Source: Chlamydia crocodili (lineage in GTDB: Bacteria > Chlamydiota > Chlamydiia > Chlamydiales > Chlamydiaceae). From it: 64,000 nucleotides of DNA. The notes beneath the pieces are model-generated. The model saw only the letters and a program-made list of their open reading frames with translations. It ran no database searches and was not told where the DNA came from. The stretch lies in contig NZ_CP060791.1 in the NCBI RefSeq assembly GCF_018343815.1, forward strand, positions 390,113 to 454,112. The letters run 5' to 3'. How positions within the stretch are numbered: position 1 is the first letter of the stretch; the number at the start of each line of letters is the position of its first letter. Shown here piece by piece: positions 1-10,650 of this stretch. Both the position numbers and the translations under genes were made by a program.

Positions 1-477
1 AAAGAGTTTATGGATCCACGAGGATCCGAAACATTGCTCGATCTCTATTGTGGGGCAGGAACTATAGGCATTATGCTCTCTGCCTACGTAAAAAAGGTTA
101 TAGGAGTAGAAATTGTCCCAGATGCTATAGACTCTGCAAAAGAAAATATCTTAATAAATAAAAAAGAAAATCTCATTGAAGTACATTTAGAAGATGTCAA
201 AACATTTTGTAGAAGACATCAAGACTGTCCTCCTCCTGATGTCGTTGTTATTGACCCTCCACGTTGTGGAATGCAAAATAAAGTTCTTAAATATCTTCTG
301 AGAATTTTTCCAAAAAAAATTATTTACATCTCTTGTAATCCTAAAATACAGTTTGAGGAGTGTTGTAGTTTAATTTCTGCGGGTTATTGTATTAAAAAAA
401 TTCAACCTCTAGATCAGTTTCCCCATTCTCCGCACTTAGAAAATATTATTTTGCTAGAAAGGGAAGATAACCCCTAG
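1..477 (+). CDS. rlmD: RlmD/RumA-TrmA family RNA (uracil-5-)-methyltransferase, C-terminal part
   Basis: This is the C-terminal third of an SAM-dependent enzyme that methylates C5 of a uridine in rRNA. The reading frame is open from base 1, so the start lies outside the window. Visible motifs are the SAM-binding LDLYCGAGTIG, the VIDPPRCG motif, the SCNP motif that holds the catalytic cysteine, and a terminal FPHSPHLEN that corresponds to the FPHT-HLE motif with the general-base glutamate. The order suggests a complete catalytic domain. Whether the target is 23S rRNA (RlmD/RlmC) or tRNA (TrmA) cannot be decided without the N-terminal half; chlamydial annotations usually call it ygcA. It lies just upstream of yajC, 70 bp away, in the same direction. 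Confidence 0.85.
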   Translation, partial: KEFMDPRGSETLLDLYCGAGTIGIMLSAYVKKVIGVEIVPDAIDSAKENILINKKENLIEVHLEDVKTFCRRHQDCPPPDVVVIDPPRCGMQNKVLKYLLRIFPKKIIYISCNPKIQFEECCSLISAGYCIKKIQPLDQFPHSPHLENIILLEREDNP

Positions 478-547
478 GAAAAGCATTGAACGTACGCTTC
501 CTATTATGTTAACCTTTCCCTGAAATAACCGAAGTAAAGGTGGTTTA

Positions 548-901
548 ATGTTATCTCGTTTATTCATGTGTTTTTTATTTCTATTGAGTTCGTCATCTCT
601 CCTTGCCGATGAAGATGGTACTCAAGTAAAAAGTACTTTTGCTCAACCCGCTGTAATGCTAGGCATTGCCATTTTGTTCTTTTACTTCATTTTATGGCGT
701 CCTGAACAAAAACGCAGAAAAGCTATGGAAAAACGCAAAAATGAACTTGCGAAAGGCGATAAAGTTACTGCTATGGGGATTCTAGGAACTATTGACGAAA
801 TCCGAGAGCATACTGTGATTCTTAATATTACCTCTGGGAAAATCGAAATGCTAAAAGCAGCAATTTCTGAAATTCTGAAGCCCGATGGAACTAAAGCATA
901 A
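548..901 (+). CDS. yajC: YajC, Sec translocase accessory subunit
   Basis: YajC is a small inner-membrane protein that associates with SecDF and the SecYEG translocon. The 117-residue product has a first hydrophobic stretch at about residues 3-20, followed by a main membrane segment at about 36-52, and then the basic family signature WRPEQKRRK on the cytoplasmic side. The length is normal for the family. The first hydrophobic stretch looks like a signal peptide, which many YajC proteins lack. AAAGGTGG lies just upstream of the ATG and supports the start. SecA is encoded elsewhere in this window (55592-58501, minus strand). Confidence 0.88.
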   Translation: MLSRLFMCFLFLLSSSSLLADEDGTQVKSTFAQPAVMLGIAILFFYFILWRPEQKRRKAMEKRKNELAKGDKVTAMGILGTIDEIREHTVILNITSGKIEMLKAAISEILKPDGTKA

Positions 902-965
902 GCTTTAAGATATAGACATTTACTTTCTGTGATATTAGACAGATCTACATTGATTTTTTATAAGC

Positions 966-979
966 CAAGTTATAACTTG
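966..979. promoter_or_regulatory. 14-bp perfect palindrome overlapping a possible -10 upstream of nqrF
   Basis: CAAGTTATAACTTG is a perfect 14-bp palindrome 41 bp before the nqrF start codon. It contains TATAAC, and TTGATT lies 15 bp upstream of that hexamer at 950-955, so it may be an operator laid over a weak promoter. TATAAG at 959-964 is an alternative -10. No regulator can be named from sequence. Confidence 0.3.
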
Positions 980-1020
980 ACACCATAAGCTATTCAAAGA
1001 AGTCGAGGATTTTTAGGATC

Positions 1021-2316
1021 ATGACTTGGCTTTCAGGCCTATATTTTATCAGCATTGCTAGTTTAGTATTTTGTGTTATAGGTTTGATACTTTCTGGGAT
1101 CATTCTTATTTCCCGCAAATTCCTAGTTAAAATTCATCCTTGCAAGCTAAAAATTAATGACGACGATTCTCTTACAAAAACAGTAGATAGCGGTCGTACT
1201 CTGCTATCTTCTCTTTTAGATTCGGGTATTCCTATACCTTCTCCGTGTGGAGGCAAGGCTACTTGTAAACAGTGTAAGGTAAAAATCGTAAAAGACGCTG
1301 ATCAACCTTTAGAAACAGATCGTGCTACTTTTTCAAAGCAACAGCTAGAACAAGGTTGGCGTCTTTCCTGCCAAACAAAAGTTCAGCATGATATGTGTTT
1401 GGAAATAGAAGAACGTTATTTAAATGCTTCTTCTTGGGAGGGCACAGTTGTTTCTAATGATAACGTAGCAACGTTCATAAAAGAACTTGTTGTATCTGTT
1501 AGCCCTGAACATCCTATTCCCTTTAAACCCGGGGGATATCTACAAATTAGCGTTCCTGCGTATAAAACCAATACTTCTGATTGGAAGCAAACTATGGCTC
1601 CTGAATACCATAGTGATTGGGAACATTTTAATTTGTTTGATCAGACTATAGACAATAGTCTCCTAGAATCAGATTCTGCAAATAAAGCATATTCTCTAGC
1701 CTCATATCCTGCAGAACTTCCTGTTATTAAATTCAATATCCGTATTGCAACGCCACCTTTTATTAATAATGCTCCCAACCCAGAGATCCCTTGGGGAATA
1801 TGCTCATCGTATATTTTTTCATTAAAACCTGGAGACAAGATTACTGTTTCGGGCCCTTATGGAGAATCCTTCATGAAAGAAAACAACCGTCCCCTAATTT
1901 TCTTAATCGGTGGTGCGGGTTCTTCATTCGGTAGAAGTCATATTTTAGATCTCTTATTAGACAAGCATTCTACAAGAGATATTACATTATGGTACGGAGC
2001 TCGCTCTCTAAAAGAGAATATCTATCAAGAAGAGTACGAAAAATTAGAGAAGAACTTTTCTAATTTCCATTACCATTTAGTATTATCAGAACCTCTTCCC
2101 GAAGATATTGCTTCAGGTTGGGATAAGAATGATCCCGAAAAAACAAATTTCCTCTTCCGAGCTTTTGAGCTTGGTCAGCTCAGTAAATTGAGTAATCCTG
2201 AAGATTATCTATATTATGTATGCGGCCCACCGCTACACAATAGTAGTATTCTAAAATTACTCGATAACTACGGTGTAGAACGATCTTCTATAGTTCTCGA
2301 TGATTTCGGCAGCTAG
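1021..2316 (+). CDS. nqrF: Na+-translocating NADH:quinone reductase subunit F
   Basis: NqrF is the NADH-oxidising subunit of the sodium-pumping Na+-NQR complex; it passes electrons from NADH through FAD to a 2Fe-2S centre. The 431-residue protein has an N-terminal membrane anchor (about residues 6-32), a plant-type ferredoxin domain with PSPCGGKATCKQCK and a later LSCQTK providing the four cysteine ligands, then a ferredoxin-reductase domain with the FAD motif AYSLASYP, the NAD-site GGAGSSFGR, and the C-terminal YYVCGPP. Length and domain order are typical. The other nqr genes are not in this window. In Chlamydia the complex supplies the sodium gradient that symporters such as those at 14992-16368 and 63263 onward would use. 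Confidence 0.95.
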   Translation: MTWLSGLYFISIASLVFCVIGLILSGIILISRKFLVKIHPCKLKINDDDSLTKTVDSGRTLLSSLLDSGIPIPSPCGGKATCKQCKVKIVKDADQPLETDRATFSKQQLEQGWRLSCQTKVQHDMCLEIEERYLNASSWEGTVVSNDNVATFIKELVVSVSPEHPIPFKPGGYLQISVPAYKTNTSDWKQTMAPEYHSDWEHFNLFDQTIDNSLLESDSANKAYSLASYPAELPVIKFNIRIATPPFINNAPNPEIPWGICSSYIFSLKPGDKITVSGPYGESFMKENNRPLIFLIGGAGSSFGRSHILDLLLDKHSTRDITLWYGARSLKENIYQEEYEKLEKNFSNFHYHLVLSEPLPEDIASGWDKNDPEKTNFLFRAFELGQLSKLSNPEDYLYYVCGPPLHNSSILKLLDNYGVERSSIVLDDFGS

Positions 2317-2335
2317 TGCTTAGCTTAGTTTTTTT
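2311..2335 (+). terminator. Weak terminator after nqrF
   Basis: AGCTA and TAGCT form a short 5-bp stem with a 5-base loop overlapping the nqrF stop codon, followed within a few bases by a run of seven T. The stem is weak, so this is tentative, but it lies where the two converging genes meet. Confidence 0.35.
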
Positions 2336-2347
2336 CGCCATAGATAT

Positions 2348-4318
2348 TTATCGGTTATTAGATCTTAACATTCGAATTAATGACATAGCATAGATCATCA
2401 TGGCGAGAAAACTAAATACCATATGCGTAGCTTGGCTAACTGCATAAGCTCGGCCATTGGAGAATCCTTCAATGAAGCTCACATTACCAGTTGGAATAAT
2501 ATCGATGGTTGTATTTGTTGTTGCATTATACCGACATGAGGGAGCAACTTCTAAACCTCCCAATGTTGTCATTGCTGATAAAAAAGTCAGAAAAATTCCA
2601 AACACAGTCGTGTTCACAATTCCAATAACTCTATAGTGGCTATCAACATTCTGACGACGAACCCTCACTCTTCCTCTATTTTGGGATTCTGTTTGTTCAT
2701 TATTTTGATCTCCATTATTTCCAAACCATCTCAAGCATCGGTTAAATAAGACATCACGGAGTCCCGGAGCGGTATATTCTAACAGATCTCTACCGAGCAT
2801 AGTCCACCCAAAGAATGTCACTAAACCATATAAAGCTACCGTACATTGTGTAATAGTGGAACGTGCTGCCATACGAATATTATTTATGACATCGTATAGG
2901 TTTACAACAGGGCCAAAAGCACGAAAACACAAAGCTGCTATACGCATGTTTCGGTACCTTTCTCTTCTAGCACGAGGATTTGTTAGCATTAAAAACACAC
3001 TACAAATGCCATCAATACCAAAAAAGAGGATACTTACAGCTAATAAAGCACCATTAAGGTTGTTATCAACTATAGGGAAAATCCATAAAATAGATGCCGC
3101 ATCGGAAACTCTCATGATATTAGTAACAACTTCTGCAGCTCTATCAAGGAAGTTTTGAGGAGGCAAGGCTATCTCTTCAGCTTGAACATCAGAGTCTGGC
3201 ATATTGATTAACGTCTGTATCCTAGCAAATACATTGGGGCTAGAGGAACGTGTTATGGAAACTCCTTGAACACTATAACCCACTACTCCAAAACTTTCTT
3301 CTCGATCATTTCCATTCAATGGCGATGATTCACCAATTTCTACCACACTAGATTCAGAAGTAACATTAGTAGCAACAGCATCGACTCCTGCAGTTAACAT
3401 AAATGTGTTCACAATAGCATTATTAAAAGCAGGATCATGAAAATGCACCCAGAAAAAACCTAAACTTGCAGAAGAATATGGCAGCGTTGTTACCCCAGAT
3501 CTTGAAAATCCTTCGGCATCCATACAGGAAAAGAAATCTCCAGGAACTCTAAAATAAAAAGACCGAGGGTGATTAGGATAATGCGAAGGACAAATTCCTA
3601 CTAAAACTATATTACGAGCGTGTCTTGTACGTTGAATGGCTTCTTGAATATGCTCCGCACCATTTCCAAAAAAATAATGAATAAAAACACTGCCTCCAGG
3701 ATGAGAGGCAAAGAAAGCATCCCAAGTATCTAAGATAGCTTGAGAAACTGGTGATATGTTGTTCGGATCTCTTCTACAGAAAAATGATGAAAATCTTCCA
3801 CTTCCATCATTATAGATTCCTACAACCTCTCTACCTCCTAATAATTGGCTCAAATGCATAGCCTCATTTTGAGCTCCATAATATCCCGATTGACTCCCAT
3901 TTGTATACCCCACTCCAACTAAAGGTGCAGGGGTAGGAGATATTGTAGGGCTTTCATAAACAGCATCAAAAATAGGTACATGGTATCCATGTGTAGAGGG
4001 ATGCTCCCTACCATGAGTAAATAAATGTGTAGAGTCTCCGTAACTAACATCTGATTCTGAAGTAATAGATACGGATACTAGAGATGTGACTGGACTCGCT
4101 GAACTCGTTGTATCAATAGATTCTTGTATAGATTGTAGATCACTGAGTCGAAGAGATTCAGTTGCATTAGATTCTAGATTAGATTCAGAATCATTGGAAG
4201 AGACGTTACTAAGTAAACTAGATCGATTTGAGAACGATACTTCTCCATCTTCTAAAGGATATTGCGGAATAGATGCTAAAAATCTATCCGGAGTAGAATT
4301 ACGTATAGGGGTAGACAT
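2348..4318 (-). CDS. DUF687-like predicted membrane protein, candidate host-interaction factor
   Basis: Function unknown. The 656-residue product has three parts. Residues 1 to about 105 are Ser/Thr/Asn-rich and probably disordered. Residues about 125-320 form a globular domain with the pattern YTNG...A...L, then IYNDGSGR, then a VFIHYFFGNG strand-turn, which resembles the chlamydial family DUF687 as I remember it. Residues about 405-650 hold several hydrophobic segments, including a pair around 418-450, one near 500, one near 575 and one near the C-terminus. There is no signal peptide. The start has no Shine-Dalgarno sequence. It faces nqrF tail to tail and lies downstream of the rRNA operon on the same strand, from which a terminator separates it. 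Alternatives are a plain inclusion-membrane (Inc) protein or a T3SS substrate. The gene looks intact, so some function is probably retained. Confidence 0.6.
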   Translation of the reverse strand: MSTPIRNSTPDRFLASIPQYPLEDGEVSFSNRSSLLSNVSSNDSESNLESNATESLRLSDLQSIQESIDTTSSASPVTSLVSVSITSESDVSYGDSTHLFTHGREHPSTHGYHVPIFDAVYESPTISPTPAPLVGVGYTNGSQSGYYGAQNEAMHLSQLLGGREVVGIYNDGSGRFSSFFCRRDPNNISPVSQAILDTWDAFFASHPGGSVFIHYFFGNGAEHIQEAIQRTRHARNIVLVGICPSHYPNHPRSFYFRVPGDFFSCMDAEGFSRSGVTTLPYSSASLGFFWVHFHDPAFNNAIVNTFMLTAGVDAVATNVTSESSVVEIGESSPLNGNDREESFGVVGYSVQGVSITRSSSPNVFARIQTLINMPDSDVQAEEIALPPQNFLDRAAEVVTNIMRVSDAASILWIFPIVDNNLNGALLAVSILFFGIDGICSVFLMLTNPRARRERYRNMRIAALCFRAFGPVVNLYDVINNIRMAARSTITQCTVALYGLVTFFGWTMLGRDLLEYTAPGLRDVLFNRCLRWFGNNGDQNNEQTESQNRGRVRVRRQNVDSHYRVIGIVNTTVFGIFLTFLSAMTTLGGLEVAPSCRYNATTNTTIDIIPTGNVSFIEGFSNGRAYAVSQATHMVFSFLAMMIYAMSLIRMLRSNNR

Positions 4319-4346
4319 AAAATTAACGGGTGTTCTTACACGTTTA

Positions 4347-4379
4347 TCTCATAGGTAAAAAATTAAAAATCCCATGAGA
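4347..4379. repeat. Inverted repeat in the 5' region of the DUF687-like gene
   Basis: TCTCATAGG and CCCATGAGA form a 9-bp arm (one G-T pair) separated by an A+T-rich 15-base loop, 29 bp upstream of the minus-strand start codon. It could be a leader hairpin or an operator; no T-run follows on the minus strand, so a terminator is unlikely. Confidence 0.4.
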
Positions 4380-4418
4380 TCTGAACAACAATCAGTCAAA
4401 TAAATAAAATTATGACTT

Positions 4419-4507
4419 TATAATCTCCGAAAAATAAAAGTCGGAGTCCAGTGTGTTTGAGGACCGTTAATAAGGGAGAAACAATGAAACTATTTAATAA
4501 CTTTTAG
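4419..4507 (+). promoter_or_regulatory. Promoter, palindrome and ribosome-binding site in front of a 7-codon ORF
   Basis: A perfect TATAAT (4419-4424) is followed at once by CTCCGA and TCGGAG, a perfect 6-bp inverted repeat with a 10-base spacer (4425-4446), positioned like an operator at the transcription start. Downstream, an AAGGGAG ribosome-binding site stands 5 bases before an ATG at 4484, but the frame stops after seven codons (MKLFNNF). No good -35 was found. This looks like the retained 5' end of a decayed gene, a leader peptide, or the start of a small RNA. Confidence 0.35.
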
Positions 4508-4720
4508 GGACTAGTTCTCTTTGAGAATCTAGAAATACCCTTAACGGAGTATCTCAATACATTTGCCTAGGCAGTTAGGCACCGCTTGTAAGCGCGCTTG
4601 TACTTATGCATTATTGATACCAAAATTACTAAATAACTTAAGAAGAGTGAAATAGGTTATTTCACGTAGTAAGATTATAATCCTATGAATTTATTTTGCA
4701 AGTATCAAAAAGAATGCGAG
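4508..4720. other. Non-coding stretch between the 7-codon ORF and the rRNA operon
   Basis: No frame of useful length is open on either strand. In the frame of the ATG at 4484 the translation is broken by TAG, TAG and TAA codons. The stretch holds two palindromes: GTGAAATA/TATTTCAC at 4647-4665 (8-bp arms, 3-base spacer) and GATTATAATC close after it. I recognise no known RNA family here. Confidence 0.4.
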
Positions 4721-4721
4721 C

Positions 4722-4750
4722 AAAAAAAAAGGAGAATATTTCTATTCTCC
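4722..4750 (-). terminator. Rho-independent terminator of the rRNA operon
   Basis: Read on the minus strand, GGAGAATA, a four-base loop and TATTCTCC form an 8-bp stem (4731-4750) followed by nine T. It begins about 40 bp after the 3' end of 5S rRNA, where the operon should stop. Confidence 0.85.
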
Positions 4751-4789
4751 TTATAAAAAAACTCAGTTTACGAGTCAAAATAACTAAAA

Positions 4790-4905
4790 GCTTGGCAATG
4801 ACCTACTCTCCCATACTCTTGTGTATAGTACCATCGGCGATAAAAGGCTTAACTTCTGAGTTCGGAATGGGGTCAGGTGTGTCCCTTTTTCCATTATCAC
4901 CAAGC
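4790..4905 (-). rRNA. rrf: 5S ribosomal RNA
   Basis: The 116-base sequence begins GCTTGG and ends CCAAGC on the minus strand, giving the closing helix I of 5S rRNA, and it contains the conserved CCGAACTCAGAAGTTAAGC segment and the AGTAGGTCATTGCC end. It lies about 120 bp downstream of 23S in the usual order. Ends are set from the terminal helix and may be off by a base or two. Confidence 0.93.
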
Positions 4906-4913
4906 AAATTCTT

Positions 4914-4995
4914 GTAACGTAACAATTCACGTATACTAATAGACGCTTAAGAGAGTCTTTAGTATCAACTTACATCGATCGATTTATTTCAACAA
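4914..4995 (-). repeat. 3' arm of the 23S rRNA processing stem
   Basis: This flank of 23S is a long imperfect inverted copy of the sequence at 7966-8050 on the other side; both contain the core ATTCAC-TAATAGACG-TTAAG when read in opposite directions. In the pre-rRNA the two would pair to form the stalk cut by RNase III during 23S maturation. Confidence 0.75.
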
Positions 4996-5023
4996 AAAAG
5001 CCTATTGAGCTTTTTATATGATA

Positions 5024-7963
<2,940 letters not shown>

Positions 7964-7965
7964 TG

Positions 7966-8050
7966 TAAATTATTGATCCATGCAAGTTAACTTCACCAAA
8001 GACAGATATTCTTAAACGTCTATTATTATATGTGAATTTACTTGTTACCA
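7966..8050 (-). repeat. 5' arm of the 23S rRNA processing stem
   Basis: This partner of 4914-4995 lies in the 16S-23S spacer. Read on the minus strand it starts GGTAACAAGTAAATTCAC and continues through TAATAGACGTTTAAG, matching the plus-strand reading of the other arm with a few mismatches and a 4-base indel. The pairing would bring the two ends of 23S together. Confidence 0.75.
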
Positions 8051-8102
8051 TATTATTTACATAACATACTTGATCGTAAACTGAATGTTTTGGAAACAAA
8101 CG

Positions 8103-8148
8103 CTTAACAATGCAAAAGAAATAGAATACAAGTTTTTAAAGATGCTTG
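8103..8148 (-). repeat. 3' arm of the 16S rRNA processing stem
   Basis: On the plus strand this reads CTTAACAATGCAAAAGAAAT and so on to GATGCTTG, which matches the minus-strand reading of 9782-9830 over about 46 bases. The two arms flank 16S and would form its processing stalk. The whole 16S-23S spacer (7964-8192) contains these two arms and no tRNA gene. Confidence 0.8.
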
Positions 8149-8192
8149 CCCAACCTAGTCAAACTGTCCTAAAACAGTTATCCTTATCCTTA

Positions 8193-9740
<1,548 letters not shown>

Positions 9741-9762
9741 AAAAAATAAATTTAAAAATTAA

Positions 9763-9779
9763 CGGATTTTAAAAATCCG
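9763..9779. repeat. Perfect inverted repeat in the 16S leader
   Basis: CGGATTTT and AAAATCCG form an 8-bp perfect inverted repeat with a single central base between the 5' processing arm and the 16S start. It may add a hairpin at the base of the processing stem. Confidence 0.5.
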
Positions 9780-9781
9780 AA

Positions 9782-9830
9782 CAAGCATTCTTTATACTGG
9801 CTTGCATTCTATCTCATTTGCATTGTTAAG
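9782..9830 (-). repeat. 5' arm of the 16S rRNA processing stem
   Basis: This partner of 8103-8148 lies in the 16S leader. It contains TATAAAG, which by itself looks like a -10 element, but its pairing with the trailer explains the conservation, so the promoter is placed further upstream. Confidence 0.8.
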
Positions 9831-9867
9831 AAGAGAAGATCAGCATTGCTGAACCCTCGTTTGCGTA

Positions 9868-9885
9868 TCCACATCGAAGTGTGGA
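9868..9885 (-). other. Hairpin in the rRNA leader
   Basis: TCCACA and TGTGGA form a 6-bp stem around a CTTCGA loop in the leader RNA between the likely promoter and 16S. It may take part in leader folding or antitermination; no recognisable boxA was found. Confidence 0.4.
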
Positions 9886-9928
9886 CTCTTCCTTCTTTCG
9901 CTTTTCGCGGTGAAGAAGAAATCAATAT

Positions 9929-9956
9929 CTTATATAAACGGCATTTATTTATGCAA
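9929..9956 (-). promoter_or_regulatory. Likely rRNA operon promoter
   Basis: On the minus strand TTGCAT (9951-9956) and TATAAG (9929-9934) are spaced by 16 bp, giving a start near 9921 and a leader of about 180 bases before 16S. It lies upstream of the 16S processing arm, as expected. A perfect TATAAT further upstream (near 9980) has no -35 partner. Confidence 0.45.
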
Positions 9957-10021
9957 CATATTTTGCTGCACTTTTTTTCGAATTATAAATTCTACAAATT
10001 GAATTTATGCCCTCTCAATAG

Positions 10022-10156
10022 CTTCAGAGCAAGAAAAATGCGTTTTATTTTTCCTTAGATTTTTTGTTTTTTATCGCAAATTCATCTGCTTTGAAAGCTC
10101 AAACTAAACCTGTTGAAGTCCTGCCCGTTACTAATATCGAAAATGCTCTTCAATGA
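10022..10156 (+). pseudogene. Possible relic of a small secreted protein
   Basis: The frame has no start codon of its own, but an ATG at 10038 in the next frame runs into it through a T-rich tract, so one lost or gained base would give a product starting like a signal peptide (MRFIF joined to SLDFLFFIANSSALKAQ) and continuing TKPVEVLPVTNIENALQ before a stop. Further stops follow in frame. I do not recognise the parent family. The open stretch is short enough to be chance. Confidence 0.25.
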
Positions 10157-10439
10157 TCTTTTGTAATAAAATTTTGATTTTAATTGCTGGCTCGCCCCGA
10201 GTTCTATTTTCTTATTAAGATATAGAGAATTTACTCTTTGAAATACTTCAGCCCGATTCTATTTTAATAAATGTCTAATGCCTGAGGATGAGAGTGGTTC
10301 CTTGATTGAAGAGAGAATTTTGATCTATGTATTTTAAATACCTATGGTAGGAAATTATTAAAATAATACCCCCTTCACAAGTTCGATTAGCTTTAACTAA
10401 CGAATTATGTTTGAGATCATAGCCTTTTTGTCTTGGATA

Positions 10440-10462
10440 AATATTATCGTCGAGATAATATT
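10440..10462 (+). terminator. Hairpin with T-run just upstream of tRNA-His
   Basis: AATATTATC, a GTCGA loop and GATAATATT form a perfect 9-bp stem, extended by one more A-T pair and followed by T residues. It has the shape of a terminator for plus-strand transcripts from the upstream gap. It also overlaps a possible tRNA-His promoter (TTGGAT at 10433-10438, 18 bp, TAATAT at 10457-10462), so the role is open. Confidence 0.4.
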
Positions 10463-10485
10463 TTTTCTTAGCTTTCATAGCTTGT

Positions 10486-10560
<75 letters not shown>

Positions 10561-10650
10561 CTTCTTTATCTTCTTTGTTTCTTTTGCGATTCTTGCTATA
10601 ACCAAGTATTAGAATAAATTCTCACTCTACTAAAAACCTTGTGTCTATTC

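Larger units (their letters stand above)
9957..10485. other. Intergenic region with no intact gene
   Basis: No convincing gene is present. The longest open frames (up to 70 codons on plus, 67 on minus) have no ribosome-binding site or recognisable product. The only coding-like trace is a 44-codon open stretch at 10022-10153 described separately. A strong A+T-rich hairpin lies at 10440-10462. Confidence 0.5.

Noticed and set aside
2856-3158. 100-codon plus-strand frame opposite the DUF687-like gene
   Set aside because: The minus strand is coding here with a consistent protein, and this frame has no upstream signal.
7964-8192. tRNA genes in the 16S-23S spacer
   Set aside because: The spacer was read for tRNA-like cloverleaves and only the processing arms were found.
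9789-9796. TATAAAG in the 16S leader as an rRNA -10 element
   Set aside because: It lies within the inverted repeat that pairs with 8103-8148, so it is better explained as part of the 16S processing stem; the promoter is placed at 9929-9956.
9846-10058. 70-codon plus-strand frame upstream of tRNA-His
   Set aside because: It lies mostly over the rRNA leader and promoter region, has no ribosome-binding site, and its composition is not coding-like apart from the last few codons noted as a relic.
10275-10478. 67-codon minus-strand frame next to tRNA-His
   Set aside because: No ribosome-binding site or protein similarity; it ends in the hairpin at 10440-10462.
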